Shown one piece after another: positions 11,043-20,522 of a stretch of DNA of 64,000 nucleotides. Position numbers and translations under genes: made by a program. Each line of letters starts with the position of its first letter. The stretch's first letter is position 1. The notes below the pieces were generated by a model. The model was not told the DNA's origin and made no database searches. It saw only the letters and a program-made list of their open reading frames with translations. The stretch comes from Methylohalobius sp. (GTDB lineage: Bacteria; Pseudomonadota; Gammaproteobacteria; Methylococcales; Methylothermaceae), in assembly GCA_026415315.1 (NCBI GenBank), contig JAOAHI010000003.1:50350-114349 (forward strand). The letters run 5' to 3'.

Positions 11043-12479
11043 ATGGAATGGGAAGCGGTGATCGGGCTGGAGATTCACGTCCAGCTTCTGACCAAGTCTA
11101 AAATTTTCTCGGGAGCCTCGACCGCCTATGGGGCGCTGCCCAATACCCAGGCGTGTGCGATCGATCTAGGCATGCCTGGGACCTTACCTGTACTCAATAG
11201 AGAAGCGGTGCGCATGGCGGTCAAGTTCGGCTTAGCTGTGAATGCCGAGATCGCCAAACGCTCTGTGTTTGCGCGCAAAAATTACTTTTACCCTGATCTG
11301 CCTAAAGGTTACCAGATTAGTCAATACGAGCTTCCCATCGTCAGGGGCGGCTATCTCACTATCCGGGTTGACGGGAGAGAGAGGCGAATCGGTATCACTC
11401 GGGCTCATTTGGAGGAGGATGCCGGCAAATCCCTGCACGAGGACTTTCATGGCCTAACGGGCATTGATCTCAACCGCGCCGGCACGCCGCTTTTGGAAAT
11501 CGTCTCCGAACCGGACCTGCGTTCGCCCAAAGAGGCGCTGGCCTATATGAAGGCGCTTCATCAGCTCGTAGTGTATTTAGGCATCTGCGACGGCAATCTG
11601 CAGGAAGGCTCTTTTCGCTGCGACGCGAATGTCTCAGTGCGTCCTAAGGGGGAGATAAAATTCGGCACTCGGACTGAGATCAAAAACGTCAATTCCTTTC
11701 GCTTTGTCGAGCGCGCGCTGAGTTACGAGATTGCCCGTCAGATCGAGATCTTAGAAGCAGGGGGGCAGATCGTTCAGGAGACACGCCTGTACGATGCCGA
11801 TCTAGACCAGACTCGCTCCATGCGCAGTAAGGAAGAGGCGATGGATTATCGCTATTTTCCCGATCCCGATCTTTTGCCTTTGGTACTCGATCAAGCGTTC
11901 ATCGAGGCAGTGCGACAAGAGCTCCCTGAGCTGCCGGAGGCCAAATACCGTCGTTTCTGTGAACAGTATGGTTTGAAACCCTACGATGCCGAAGTGTTAA
12001 CTGCCAGCTCCGCGCTGGCGGATTACTACGAGCGGGTAGTCCAAGATTCGGCCTGCGATCCCAAACTGTGCGCTAACTGGGTGATGGTGGAATTGATCGG
12101 GGCGCTCAACAAGGAAAACCGGGAGATCACCCAAAGCCCAGTCTCTGCTCCTCAGTTGGCTAAGCTCATGCAGCGCATCGCCGATGGCACCCTGTCCGGC
12201 AAACTTGGAAAACAAGTTTTTGAATTGATGTGGCAGACGGGGAAGGATGTGGATGCGTTAATCGAGGAGGAGGGTTTTAAACAGATCACCGACCAAGGCG
12301 CAATCGAGCAGGTCATCGACCAAGTATTGGCCAGTCACCCTAAAGAAATTGCCGACTACCGCGCCGGCAAAGAAAAATTGTTCGGCTTTTTCGTCGGCCA
12401 GGTCATGAAAGCCACGGCTGGCAAAGCCAACCCTCAGCAAGTCAATGCCTTACTCAAGGCCAAGCTTAAAAGCCAATGA
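11043..12479 (+). CDS. gatB: Asp/Glu-tRNA amidotransferase subunit B
   Basis: A 478-residue subunit that phosphorylates the tRNA-bound Glu/Asp and transfers ammonia from GatA. Signature blocks are [18 protein letters not shown] at the N-terminus, [18 protein letters not shown], and [29 protein letters not shown] further on, followed by the helical tail and YqeY-like domain that binds tRNA. The ATG at 11043 follows a GGGAG ribosome site; a TTG four codons earlier is less likely. It is separated from gatA by the Uma2 gene. Confidence 0.97.
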   Translation: MEWEAVIGLEIHVQLLTKSKIFSGASTAYGALPNTQACAIDLGMPGTLPVLNREAVRMAVKFGLAVNAEIAKRSVFARKNYFYPDLPKGYQISQYELPIVRGGYLTIRVDGRERRIGITRAHLEEDAGKSLHEDFHGLTGIDLNRAGTPLLEIVSEPDLRSPKEALAYMKALHQLVVYLGICDGNLQEGSFRCDANVSVRPKGEIKFGTRTEIKNVNSFRFVERALSYEIARQIEILEAGGQIVQETRLYDADLDQTRSMRSKEEAMDYRYFPDPDLLPLVLDQAFIEAVRQELPELPEAKYRRFCEQYGLKPYDAEVLTASSALADYYERVVQDSACDPKLCANWVMVELIGALNKENREITQSPVSAPQLAKLMQRIADGTLSGKLGKQVFELMWQTGKDVDALIEEEGFKQITDQGAIEQVIDQVLASHPKEIADYRAGKEKLFGFFVGQVMKATAGKANPQQVNALLKAKLKSQ

Positions 12480-12557
12480 GTTTGTCACCCCGTTCTATAC
12501 AGGGTGGCTTCAGTTTCAAGTAGTATAGTGGTAGAAACTTTTTGTAAGGAGATGAGC

Positions 12558-12971
12558 ATGAATGTAAAGCGCCTTATTGCGGGGTTAACGTTGCCAGCTT
12601 TTTTGGGCATGCTCTCGGCTTGTGCCGACATGCCTTATGGTTCTAGTCCTTATCCTTATCAAGGGGCGACCGCCGGCGGTGTGATTGGAGCTGCGGCCGG
12701 CGCCCTGATCGATAAGCACAACCGCTGGCGCGGCGCCCTGATCGGCGGCGCCCTCGGAGCAGCTCTCGGAGGAACGGTGACTGAGATCTCTCGCCGCGCT
12801 TCTTATGAGGCAGCTCGCTCCGGTCGCCCGGTCTCTTATGAGAGCGAGGACGGTTGGCAACGGGTAGAAGCTGAGCCGCTTGCCAGCCGCGGCCGGTGTC
12901 GGATGGTACGCGAGCGGATCTGGCAGGGAGGCAAGATCGTGCAGGAGCAGGAACGCGAGATTTGCGACTGA
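12558..12971 (+). CDS. Glycine-zipper outer-membrane lipoprotein
   Basis: A 137-residue lipoprotein. The N-terminus MNVKRLIAGL runs into a lipobox LSAC (Cys at about 20). A glycine-zipper stretch (GGVIGAAAGALI, then RGALIGGALGAALGGTV) follows, as in the YMGG/2TM glycine-zipper families that sit in or near the outer membrane; the C-terminal third is charged and ends with a Cys pair (GRCRMV, REICD). The second of two close ATGs is chosen, since AAGGAG at 12546-12551 is 6 bases away from it. Its stop shares a base with the purD start (TGATG). Exact role unknown; SlyB or OsmB-like stabilising roles are only analogies. Confidence 0.82.
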   Translation: MNVKRLIAGLTLPAFLGMLSACADMPYGSSPYPYQGATAGGVIGAAAGALIDKHNRWRGALIGGALGAALGGTVTEISRRASYEAARSGRPVSYESEDGWQRVEAEPLASRGRCRMVRERIWQGGKIVQEQEREICD

Positions 12972-14242
12972 TGCGCGTTTTGGTCGTAGGCGGCGGCGGG
13001 CGCGAACACGCCTTGGCTTGGAAGCTGGCCCAATCAGACCGGGTCGAGCGCGTGTATGTGGCGCCGGGCAACGCGGGCACCGCTCTGGAACCGAAAGTGG
13101 AAAACCTGCCGGTGGGCGCGGACAACATTGCCTCTTTGGCCGACTTCGCCCAGGCCGAAGGGATAGCACTCACCGTGGTGGGACCGGAAGCACCGTTGGT
13201 TCAAGGGATAGTCGATGTCTTTCGCGAACGCGGCCTGATTTGCTTGGGGCCGACTCGGATGGCCGCCCGCCTGGAGGGCTCCAAAGTTTTCTGCAAAGCC
13301 TTTCTGGAGCGTCACCGGATTCCCACCGCTGCCTACGCCGTATTTGACGAACCGAAAGCCGCCATTGCCTATGTCCGCCAGCAGGGAGCACCGGTGGTGG
13401 TCAAGGCCGACGGGTTGGCGGCCGGTAAAGGAGTAGTCGTAGCCCATAGCCAAGAGCAGGCAGAGGCGGCTATAGTCCGAATGATGTCCGGGCGGGTCTT
13501 CGGCGAGGCAGGTCGCAGAGTGGTCATCGAGGAGTTCCTGCAGGGCGAGGAAGTCAGCTTCATCGTCCTAAGCGATGGCCAAGACTTCGTTCCACTGGCT
13601 ACTTCCCAAGACCACAAGCGCCTTTTAGACGGCGATCTGGGCCCTAACACCGGCGGCATGGGCGCCTATTCTCCAGCGCCGCAAGTCACTCCAGAGATTG
13701 AGCAGCAGATCCTGACCCAGATTATCCGGCCTACCTTAGAAGGCATGATGGCAGAGGGCGTCCCATACACCGGTTTTCTCTATGCCGGCCTGATGCTCAC
13801 CCAGGATGGGCCGAAGGTGCTAGAGTTCAACTGCCGCCTGGGGGACCCCGAAACCCAGCCACTCATGATGCGCCTTAAAAGCGATTTGTTTGAGCTATGT
13901 CTGGCAGCGGCAGACGGCGGCTTGGCCGGAATACGCGCTCAGTGGGACGAGCGTGCGGCGTTAGGGGTAGTGATGGCCGCTGAAGGTTATCCGGATACTT
14001 GTCGCCAAGGGGACGTTATCCAAGGCTTGCCGGCTGAGAAACGAGAAGACCTTAAGGTTTTCCACGCCGGCACTCGACTGGAAGAGAGAAAGATAATCAC
14101 CGCCGGCGGACGGGTGTTGTGCGTATGCGCTCTAGGCGAGAGCGTGGCGGAGGCCAGACGCAAGGCGTACGCCCAAGTCGAGAAAATTTCCTGGCCTGGA
14201 GTCCAGTATCGGCGCGACATCGGCTGGCGGGCCCGAGCTTAG
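12971..14242 (+). CDS. purD: Phosphoribosylamine-glycine ligase
   Basis: A 423-residue ATP-grasp enzyme, the second step of purine synthesis (5-phosphoribosylamine + glycine + ATP to GAR). The N-terminal MRVLVVGGGGREHALAWKL Rossmann block, VGPEAPLVQG, KADGLAAGKGVVVA, EEFLQGEEVSFIVL, DHKRLLDGDLGPNTGGMGAYSPAP (in parts) and the LEFNCRLGDPETQ metal site are all in place. The start at 12971 overlaps the preceding lipoprotein stop by one base; longer reading frames run into that gene. Unusually it is not next to purH, which is the common neighbour. Confidence 0.97.
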   Translation: MRVLVVGGGGREHALAWKLAQSDRVERVYVAPGNAGTALEPKVENLPVGADNIASLADFAQAEGIALTVVGPEAPLVQGIVDVFRERGLICLGPTRMAARLEGSKVFCKAFLERHRIPTAAYAVFDEPKAAIAYVRQQGAPVVVKADGLAAGKGVVVAHSQEQAEAAIVRMMSGRVFGEAGRRVVIEEFLQGEEVSFIVLSDGQDFVPLATSQDHKRLLDGDLGPNTGGMGAYSPAPQVTPEIEQQILTQIIRPTLEGMMAEGVPYTGFLYAGLMLTQDGPKVLEFNCRLGDPETQPLMMRLKSDLFELCLAAADGGLAGIRAQWDERAALGVVMAAEGYPDTCRQGDVIQGLPAEKREDLKVFHAGTRLEERKIITAGGRVLCVCALGESVAEARRKAYAQVEKISWPGVQYRRDIGWRARA

Positions 14243-14427
14243 CTAAACCCCTACACAGTGAAGCCTGGGCCTCTAAGGGGAACCGCCTCTCGCCAGAGGC
14301 TCGCACATCTGTGGCCTCGGCCTTGGCTAGGCCCCTCCTCTGCGGACGACCTGCTCTGACTCCGTAATGACACCCAGAAGGAGGAGGGACGAGATGCTCT
14401 CCCCCTCGTAGGTCTTGCGTTCATCTA
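14243..14427. other. GC-rich structured spacer after purD, no gene seen
   Basis: A 185-base stretch between purD and the 3' end of tRNA-Leu. It has no credible protein. It contains a perfect hairpin GCCTCT-CGCC-AGAGGC (14285-14300) and GGCCT/AGGCC arms (14313-14333), plus imperfectly pairing pyrimidine- and purine-rich runs around 14334-14385. None is followed by a T-run, so these are not classic intrinsic terminators. Could aid 3'-end formation of purD or the tRNAs. Confidence 0.4.
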
Positions 14428-14514
14428 TGGTGCCTCGGGCCGGACTCGAACCGGCACGGGGTTTCCCCCTCGGGATTTTAAGTCCCGTGTGTCTACCGAT
14501 TCCACCACCGAGGC
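14428..14514 (-). tRNA. tRNA-Leu(UAA)
   Basis: An 87-base class II tRNA. The acceptor stem GCCTCGG pairs with CCGAGGC, discriminator A, and CCA is encoded. The D-arm contains TGGAATCGGTAGACAC, the anticodon loop is CTTAAAA in a CGGGA/TCCCG stem (anticodon TAA), a long variable arm follows, and the T-arm has GGTTCGAGTCC. It lies 47 bases downstream of tRNA-Ser, probably on the same transcript. Confidence 0.96.
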
Positions 14515-14561
14515 ATGGTGTTTATTATCTTAGTTGTTGCTTTTGTTTAGCAAGTTGGGTT

Positions 14562-14649
14562 TGGCGGAGAGGGTGGGATTTGAACCCACGGAGGGTCGCC
14601 CCTCGCCGGTTTTCAAGACCGGTGCTTTAAGCCGCTCAGCCACCTCTCC
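14562..14649 (-). tRNA. tRNA-Ser(UGA)
   Basis: An 88-base class II tRNA with acceptor stem GGAGAGG/CCTCTCC, discriminator G and encoded CCA. The anticodon loop CTTGAAA sits in a CCGGT/ACCGG stem, giving anticodon TGA (serine). It has the long variable arm expected for serine tRNAs (GCGAGGGGCGACCCTCC) and a GGTTCAAATCC T-arm. Confidence 0.96.
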
Positions 14650-14659
14650 CAGGGCTTAA

Positions 14660-14687
14660 AACATAATAGCATAGCCAAAAACGGCAA
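14660..14687 (-). promoter_or_regulatory. Possible sigma70 promoter for the tRNA-Ser/tRNA-Leu pair
   Basis: Read on the minus strand, TTGCCG (14687-14682) and TATGTT (14665-14660) are separated by 16 bases, ending about 10 bases before the mature tRNA-Ser 5' end. Matches to consensus are partial, and the site lies just beyond the dnaQ stop. Inference only. Confidence 0.4.
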
Positions 14688-14693
14688 GGCGAG

Positions 14694-15395
14694 CTAGCGC
14701 TCAAGCCACAGGCACCGGCCGCTGGCTTCGGCAATAGCTTTGAGAAAATTTTGATGGGCTATTAAATCTTGTTCTGGGCAGATGGCTACCTTCAAGCGTG
14801 GGCGGGTTTTTGCTCTCTCATGGGCGGTGATATCGGAGTGAGTCCCGACCGGATCGCTATCTAGCCCTAGCGCGATCTGTCCCGAAGTCATGACTAGGTA
14901 CACTCGGGCTAGGATCTCGGCGTCAAGCAGCGCGCCGTGTAGGTGACGCTGGCGGTTGTCTATGCCGTAGCGCTTGCACAGGGCGTCTAGGCTATTGCGC
15001 TGGCCTGGGTGTCGGCTTCTGGCTAGCTCCAGCGTGTCGATGATGCGGCAATGCTCTTCCAGGCGCCCGAATTGGCGATCTAAGCGATCTAACTCTGCGT
15101 TGAGGAAAGCAAGATCAAAGGGGGCGTTATGGATGATCAGCTCGCATCCTCGGACAAAGTCGAGGAATTCCTCGGCGATCTCGGCAAAACGGGGTTTGTC
15201 AGCTAGGAATTGTAGATCAAGACCGTGGACATCAACCGCTCCCCGATCGATCTCACGCTCGGGGTTGAGATACTTGTGGAAGCGATTCCCGCTCACGCGG
15301 CGGTCGATCAGTTCCACGCAGCCGATCTCGATAATGCGGTGACCGGCGGCTGGATCAAGGCCAGTGGTCTCAGTGTCCAGCACGATTTGACGCAT
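14694..15395 (-). CDS. dnaQ: DNA polymerase III epsilon subunit (proofreading exonuclease)
   Basis: A 233-residue DEDDh 3'-5' exonuclease, the proofreading subunit of the replicative polymerase. ExoI DTETTG (D7, E9), Exo[13 protein letters not shown] and ExoIII with HGALLDAEI (His and Asp) are intact. Preceded by AAGGAG 6 bases before the ATG. It overlaps the end of rnhA by 26 bases; the two genes are neighbours in many proteobacteria, although divergent in E. coli. Length is normal (E. coli 243). Confidence 0.96.
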   Translation of the reverse strand: MRQIVLDTETTGLDPAAGHRIIEIGCVELIDRRVSGNRFHKYLNPEREIDRGAVDVHGLDLQFLADKPRFAEIAEEFLDFVRGCELIIHNAPFDLAFLNAELDRLDRQFGRLEEHCRIIDTLELARSRHPGQRNSLDALCKRYGIDNRQRHLHGALLDAEILARVYLVMTSGQIALGLDSDPVGTHSDITAHERAKTRPRLKVAICPEQDLIAHQNFLKAIAEASGRCLWLER

Positions 15396-15855
15396 GGTTT
15401 TTCTCCTTTTGTAACATCTGGTCTATGGCGCGGTTGGCCAAGCGGTCGGCGCGTTCGTTCTCAGGATGGCCGCTGTGGCCGCGCACCCATTGCCACTGAA
15501 TCTGATGGGGAGCCATCGCTTTGAGTAGGCGCTGCCACAGGTCTAGGTTCTTGACCGGTTTGCCAGCCGAAGTTTTCCAACCCCGTTTGAGCCATTGGGG
15601 AAGCCAGGAAGTGATTCCCTGCATAAGGTACACAGAATCGGTATGTAAGACGACTCGGCTAGGACGCTTTAAGGCCTCCAGAGCAGAGATAGCAGCCGTC
15701 AGTTCCATTCGGTTGTTGGTGGTAGCCGGTTCGGCCCCGAATAACTCCCGCTCCTTGCTCCGCCAGCGCAGCAAGGCCCCCCAACCACCTGGCCCGGGAT
15801 TGCCGCGGCAGGCACCGTCGGTATAAATTTCGACCCAATCCTCATTAAGTGTCAT
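15370..15855 (-). CDS. rnhA: Ribonuclease HI
   Basis: A 161-residue type 1 RNase H that degrades RNA in RNA-DNA hybrids. Catalytic acidic residues are visible in YTDGAC (Asp13), NNRMELTAA (Glu), LHTDSVY (Asp) and the [13 protein letters not shown] segment (His and Asp). The basic protrusion [20 protein letters not shown] is present, as in E. coli RNase HI. Its ATG overlaps the methyltransferase stop by 11 bases and its 3' end overlaps dnaQ. Confidence 0.96.
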   Translation of the reverse strand: MTLNEDWVEIYTDGACRGNPGPGGWGALLRWRSKERELFGAEPATTNNRMELTAAISALEALKRPSRVVLHTDSVYLMQGITSWLPQWLKRGWKTSAGKPVKNLDLWQRLLKAMAPHQIQWQWVRGHSGHPENERADRLANRAIDQMLQKEKNHASNRAGH

Positions 15856-16570
15856 CGATTTTGCGCTGAATCGTGGGGACGACCTCTGGGGTCCAGTCGG
15901 GGCAGGGCGTTGCGATTGGGTTGATCGGGATCATGGTGTAAGTGCGCTTGATGGCGCGTACGGCGTAACCTAAGGACCACAGCGCTATGCCCCACCAGCG
16001 TCGGGTCGGGGAGTAAAGGGCGTGGAAGTCGTAATAAGCGCATATCTCGGCGGCAAAGTTCAAGAGGCTTAGGCGATCCAATAAGGTGTGCTGGCTGACC
16101 GGCCGACCGCGCCAAAGGGCAGCATGGCGCCCACCTGGAAGGTGAGCGTATAAGCGATAAAAGCTGAATCGCTGGAATCCCAAAATAAATGCTTGGCCCT
16201 CCGGTTTCAATACCCGTTCCACTTCTCGCAAAAGCTGATGTTGATCGGGAACGTACTCGAGGGTATGGGGCAAAATCAGAACGTCTATGCTCTCGCTTGC
16301 CAGCGGTAGGGAGCTTAAGCAGGCGCAGACAGAGCGCAGATCGAACTTGGTAAAGGTCTCGTCTATCAGAACAAAGCGCGGCAGATAGCCACTGTCCAAA
16401 TAGTTTTTCTCCCATCCCACTTGCCCCAGTTGGACTAAAGTAAACGAGTAAGGAACTTTAATTGCGCTGCTTAAAAGCCTTGCTTCCATCCGTCCCAGCC
16501 GTCGCCCGAGCGGAGTGCGATACCACTGGCACAAGGGGCTGCGCGGAGAGATGGAAAAAGTAGGACGCAC
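15845..16570 (-). CDS. SAM-dependent methyltransferase, YafS-like
   Basis: A class I methyltransferase of about 241 residues. It shows the family opening [10 protein letters not shown], then a degenerate Rossmann core ending in [22 protein letters not shown] (motif after the SAM site) and [20 protein letters not shown]. In E. coli the similar yafS also neighbours rnhA. No ATG lies before WYRTPLG, so a GTG at 16570 is proposed, within the spacer shared with the divergent mltD promoter; no good ribosome site is visible and the start is uncertain. Substrate unknown. Confidence 0.78.
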   Translation of the reverse strand: MRPTFSISPRSPLCQWYRTPLGRRLGRMEARLLSSAIKVPYSFTLVQLGQVGWEKNYLDSGYLPRFVLIDETFTKFDLRSVCACLSSLPLASESIDVLILPHTLEYVPDQHQLLREVERVLKPEGQAFILGFQRFSFYRLYAHLPGGRHAALWRGRPVSQHTLLDRLSLLNFAAEICAYYDFHALYSPTRRWWGIALWSLGYAVRAIKRTYTMIPINPIATPCPDWTPEVVPTIQRKIDDT

Positions 16571-16580
16571 AGTCTTAGGG

Positions 16581-16608
16581 TTGGCAATTGAGAAATTTGC
16601 AATATAAT
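16581..16608 (+). promoter_or_regulatory. Sigma70 promoter for mltD
   Basis: TTGGCA (16581-16586) and a perfect TATAAT (16603-16608) are 16 bases apart, 45 bases before the mltD ATG and its GGGAGGAAG ribosome site. It is the clearest housekeeping promoter in the window. It overlaps the 5' end of the divergent methyltransferase reading frame. Confidence 0.75.
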
Positions 16609-16652
16609 AGCCGACAATCCAGTAGGATTGCTGGAAAAAGGGAGGAAGAACG

Positions 16653-18011
16653 ATGAATAAGACCGTTCTCGTGTTGCCTCTGGCAACCGCGGTGACGCTG
16701 TCTGGCTGCAGCCAGCAACCGGTCAAACCAAGCACTACCGCGTTTGCCAATAAAGCCCCCGCCTTATACGTTAAACTGCGCGATCCTGATCCCCCGCATC
16801 CGGCCAAGCCCAAAAAGAAGCACCGATCCGCTCACCATCACCGAGACTTATGGCACAGGCTGTTTGCTCTCTATAGGCTGCCGCAAGTCAATCACCCTCG
16901 CGTGCGCGAGGAGCTTAAATGGTATGCCGCCAATCCAGAGTATCTCGAGCGGATCCAGCAACGGGCCAGACCCCATCTGTACACCATTGTGGAAGAAATC
17001 GAACGCCACGGTCTGCCGGGGGAATTGGCGCTGTTACCGGTAATCGAGAGCGCGTTCGAGCCCCATGCCCGCTCTCCCAAGCAAGCGGTTGGGCTGTGGC
17101 AGTTTATCCCTTCGACTGGGGAGCAATATGGTCTAAAGCAGAACCAATGGGTGGACCTACGTCAAGATGTTCACGCTTCAACCAGAGCGGCGATCCGTTA
17201 TCTCAAAAAACTCTATGCCGATTTTGGCGATTGGTTGCTTGCTCTGGCCGCCTATAACGCCGGCGAAGGTAGGGTGATGCAGGAGATCGTTAAAAACCGC
17301 ATCCTTTATCGACCTACTGATTTCTGGCACTTGGATCTGCCGGAGGAGACTAAAGCCTATGTTCCCAAGTTGTTGGCAGTGGCTCAGGTGTTCAAGCACG
17401 CCGAGCAGTTTGGAATCGCATTGCACCCGCTGCCCAACCGCCCGCTGTACGCTCGGGTCGATGTGGGTGCCCAGATCGACTTGGCCCTAGCTGCGAGGTT
17501 AGCCGACATGGCCCTGGAGGAGGTGCAGAGGCTTAATCCAGGTTTCCGACGACGGGTTACTGCTCCTGATGGCCCTCACCGCTTGGTCCTGCCGCTGGAA
17601 AAGGTCGAGCTGTTTGAGGAACGCCTAGCCCAGCTGCCAAAATCCAGATGGACGAACTTTAATCCTTATCCTCAACAAGCTCGTGCCCGCTATGTAGCCT
17701 TTCCTATGTCTTCTCAGGCTTTAAGCGAAAGTCAAGCTAGGCAAAGCACCAAGACCCTATCCTCGGCGAATGGATCAAACCGCAGTTTGGGGCAGGTCCA
17801 GACGCAGCCTCAGGTGAAAATTCACGTCGTGCGTTCGGGGGAGACGTTGTGGGCGGTGGCTCGCCGCTACGGGATGGAAGTCAGAAAACTGATGCGCTTG
17901 AACGGCTTAAGGAGCAACACCGGCCTGCGGGTAGGGCAGCGCCTACGAGTGATTGCACGGGGAAGCGATCCGCTTCGTACCGCCAGATGGGGTAGCTTGG
18001 CTGACGGGTAA
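16653..18011 (+). CDS. mltD: Membrane-bound lytic murein transglycosylase D, LysM-containing
   Basis: A 452-residue lipoprotein (lipobox LSGC, Cys19) that cleaves peptidoglycan glycan strands. The GH23-like domain has the catalytic Glu132 in LLPVIESAFEPHA, then AVGLWQFIPSTGEQYGL and AAYNAGEGRV. A single LysM domain (about 395-440, HVVRSGETLWAVARRYG) binds glycan. E. coli MltD has two LysM domains at a similar length, so one may be degenerate or lost here. Good ribosome site GGGAGGAAG. It ends 7 bases from the convergent yejF gene. Confidence 0.95.
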   Translation: MNKTVLVLPLATAVTLSGCSQQPVKPSTTAFANKAPALYVKLRDPDPPHPAKPKKKHRSAHHHRDLWHRLFALYRLPQVNHPRVREELKWYAANPEYLERIQQRARPHLYTIVEEIERHGLPGELALLPVIESAFEPHARSPKQAVGLWQFIPSTGEQYGLKQNQWVDLRQDVHASTRAAIRYLKKLYADFGDWLLALAAYNAGEGRVMQEIVKNRILYRPTDFWHLDLPEETKAYVPKLLAVAQVFKHAEQFGIALHPLPNRPLYARVDVGAQIDLALAARLADMALEEVQRLNPGFRRRVTAPDGPHRLVLPLEKVELFEERLAQLPKSRWTNFNPYPQQARARYVAFPMSSQALSESQARQSTKTLSSANGSNRSLGQVQTQPQVKIHVVRSGETLWAVARRYGMEVRKLMRLNGLRSNTGLRVGQRLRVIARGSDPLRTARWGSLADG

Positions 18012-18018
18012 GGCAAGC

Positions 18019-19677
18019 TTAAGTCGGTATTTCAACTTTCTGCTCGGCAATTGAGTCTGGGGATAGAAGGTGTTTGCCGGGCAAGGCAGCCAGCAACCTT
18101 TGAGTATAGGGGTGTTCAGGGGAGAATAGAACGCGGTCTGTCTCCCCTAACTCTATGATTTTACCTTGGTACATTACTGCGACGTGATCGGCAATCTCCG
18201 CCACCACTTGCAGGTCATGGCTGATGAACAGGTAACTGACGCCGGTGCGTTGCTGTAGGTCTTTGAGCAGCTTTAGAATCTGCTTTTGCACCGAAACGTC
18301 GAGCGAGCTGGTGGGCTCGTCGCACACGATCAATTTGGGTTCAACAGCCAGCGCTCGGGCAATGCACAGACGCTGGCGCTGACCGCCGGAAAATTCGTGG
18401 GGATAGCGCAGTCGGCTGTCGGCAGGTAGTTCTACTTTTTCCAGTAGGCGTTCCACCAGTTCGACGCGCTTTTTGCGCGAGATGTCTGGGCGCAAAGACT
18501 TTAAGCCCTCGGCTAAGATGTCCTCCACCAGCATTCTGGGATTCATCGCTGAAAACGGGTCTTGAAACACGATCTGCAGCATCCGGCAACGGTATTTGAG
18601 CGGCAGGGCCGAAAGCTCTTGACCATCGATATAAATTCGCCCCGAGGTGGCTGGGATCAATTTGAGTAACGCCTTGCCCAGAGTGGTTTTGCCACAGCCG
18701 GATTCACCTACTAAGGCCAAAGTCTGCCCTCTGGCGAGAGTGAAAGAGACACCATCCACCGCCCGGACGTAATCTTTGATCCTCTTGAAAAAACCTTTGC
18801 GAATCGGGTACCAGACCTTAAGCTCGGTGACCTGCAGCAGCGGCGACGCCGACTCGGCTGCCTTGCAGCGGTTGACTAGGCAGCTTTCTATGCGGGGCCG
18901 GGCCTCGAGCAGTTGCCGGGTGTATGGATGAGTAGGGTGAGCGAATAGAGGGGCAGCTTGGCGCTGGAAAGTCTCGACGATCCTGCCATTTTGCATCACT
19001 GCGGCCGAGTCGGCCAGGTCGGCGACCAGACCTAGGTCGTGAGTGATAAGCCACAGGGCTAGACCTCGGTGACGTTTGAGTTTTTCAAGCAGCTCTAGGA
19101 TTTGGGCCTGTAGGGTGACATCCAAAGCGGTGGTAGGTTCATCAGCGATGAGCAACTCTGGCTCCCCTGCCAAAGCGATGGCGATCATCACCCGCTGGCG
19201 CTGGCCGCCTGATAGCTGATGAGGATAGCTGGCCAGCTTATGCTCGGGGTCGGTAAGGCCCACTTGGTGCAAGAGTTCTAGGCAACGCTCCTGCCGCAGC
19301 CGACCCTTAAGGCCAAAATGCAAAGTCAACACCTCACCGATCTGGTCGCCAACCGTTTTGACTGGATTGAGCGAAGTCATAGGGTCCTGAAAAATCATCG
19401 CGATTTTTCTGCCGCGTAGGCGACTCATTTGGATTTCCGGCAATTTAAGCAGATCTTCGCCGTTGAGCATCACCTGACCAGTGAAGATGCGGGCGCCTGG
19501 AGGAAGGAGGCGGATGACCGATAAAGCTGTGATCGATTTACCCGAGCCAGATTCACCCACCAGGGCAAAGGTCTGGCCGCGGCAAATAGTGAAGCTTACT
19601 TTTTCCACCACAGTATAGCGGCTACCTGCACGCTGGAAGCCGGTGGTTAGGTTGTCTACGGACAGAAGTGGGGTCAT
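18019..19677 (-). CDS. yejF: Peptide ABC transporter, duplicated ATP-binding protein (YejF-like)
   Basis: A 552-residue protein with two fused ATPase domains of the oligopeptide type. Walker A: GESGSGKS (about 41) and GESGCGKT (about 325); ABC signatures LSGGQRQR and FSGGQRQR; Walker B ending in LLIADEPT and LIVCDEPT. It energises import through the two permeases encoded upstream. The start overlaps the serB stop by 4 bases. The N- and C-halves correspond to DppD and DppF. Substrate not determinable; YejABEF in enterics imports peptides and microcin C. Confidence 0.9.
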   Translation of the reverse strand: MTPLLSVDNLTTGFQRAGSRYTVVEKVSFTICRGQTFALVGESGSGKSITALSVIRLLPPGARIFTGQVMLNGEDLLKLPEIQMSRLRGRKIAMIFQDPMTSLNPVKTVGDQIGEVLTLHFGLKGRLRQERCLELLHQVGLTDPEHKLASYPHQLSGGQRQRVMIAIALAGEPELLIADEPTTALDVTLQAQILELLEKLKRHRGLALWLITHDLGLVADLADSAAVMQNGRIVETFQRQAAPLFAHPTHPYTRQLLEARPRIESCLVNRCKAAESASPLLQVTELKVWYPIRKGFFKRIKDYVRAVDGVSFTLARGQTLALVGESGCGKTTLGKALLKLIPATSGRIYIDGQELSALPLKYRCRMLQIVFQDPFSAMNPRMLVEDILAEGLKSLRPDISRKKRVELVERLLEKVELPADSRLRYPHEFSGGQRQRLCIARALAVEPKLIVCDEPTSSLDVSVQKQILKLLKDLQQRTGVSYLFISHDLQVVAEIADHVAVMYQGKIIELGETDRVLFSPEHPYTQRLLAALPGKHLLSPDSIAEQKVEIPT

Positions 19678-20507
19678 GGCGCTAAAAGGTAACGCAGGTC
19701 ATGCCAATCGCCGTAATCGATTAAGACCGAGGCGCGCTCGCGGGCGATCGCGTGAGCACGATAGGCCACTCCAAGCCCGGCCAGTTCCAGCATCAAGACG
19801 TCATTGGCGCCATCGCCGACTGCCACTGTTTGCTCGAGCGAGATTCTCAGGCGGCGAGCAAGGTCTTTTAGAAATTCGGCTTTAGCGTATTTGTCCACAA
19901 TCTGACCGATGAGCTTGCCGGTGAGCCGGCCGTCTCGCACTTCCAATTGGCAGGCCAGACTGGAGTCTATAGGCAGTGTTTTTTGCAGGCGCTCGGTAAA
20001 AAAAGTAAATCCGCCTGAAACCACCGCTGTTGCGATTCCGCGTTGTTTCAGCCAGGCTAGGGTAGCTTGAGCACCGGGTTGGATGGCCGGCTTCATCTTT
20101 TCAGTGAAAACGCGTTCTAAAACTTCTTGCGGCAATCCCTCTAGCAGAGCCACCCGTTCTTTCAGGGCTGCCACGAAGTCCAATTCTCCAGCCATTGCCC
20201 GTGCAGTTATGGCAGAGACCTGATCGCGCAGACCTAGAACAGCTGCTAGTTCGTCTATAGTCTCGATAGCGACCAGGGTAGAATCCAAATCGGTAACCAC
20301 AAGACGAGTTTTCTCCGGCGCAAAGTCAAGGGGTAAAGTATTGACGTCGCAGCCCAACTCCCGCCGCAAGGTTTCCAATACTAGGGGCGAGGCGTGTTCT
20401 AGAAGCCAATAGCCCGATCGGCTTTGAAGCCGGCCAAAACGGGCGAGCTGGGTTTGGAGCTCGGGCGAGAGAAAGGGGCGGTGAATGATGGTGCGATAGC
20501 TTGGCAT
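19674..20507 (-). CDS. serB: Phosphoserine phosphatase
   Basis: A 277-residue HAD-family phosphatase completing serine synthesis (phosphoserine to serine). The catalytic motif is D73-LD-ST; motif II VVSGGFTFF, then DKYAKAEFL (Lys) and VGDGANDVLML are standard for SerB. An N-terminal region of about 65 residues precedes the catalytic core, like the regulatory part in other proteobacterial SerB. It lies between the permease and ATPase genes of the peptide transporter (15 bases after yejE, 4-base overlap with yejF), an odd place. Serine is the entry point of the serine and folate C1 pathways. Confidence 0.95.
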   Translation of the reverse strand: MPSYRTIIHRPFLSPELQTQLARFGRLQSRSGYWLLEHASPLVLETLRRELGCDVNTLPLDFAPEKTRLVVTDLDSTLVAIETIDELAAVLGLRDQVSAITARAMAGELDFVAALKERVALLEGLPQEVLERVFTEKMKPAIQPGAQATLAWLKQRGIATAVVSGGFTFFTERLQKTLPIDSSLACQLEVRDGRLTGKLIGQIVDKYAKAEFLKDLARRLRISLEQTVAVGDGANDVLMLELAGLGVAYRAHAIARERASVLIDYGDWHDLRYLLAP

Positions 20508-20522
20508 TTAAGCCCTCGTTTT

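Noticed and set aside
12585..13347. Several Arg/Pro-rich frames over the lipoprotein and purD
   Set aside because: Shadow frames of GC-rich genes with low-complexity translation.
14415..14630. Plus-strand 71-residue frame with VPRAGLEPARG-like sequence
   Set aside because: It is the antisense of tRNA-Leu and tRNA-Ser, a classic false protein.
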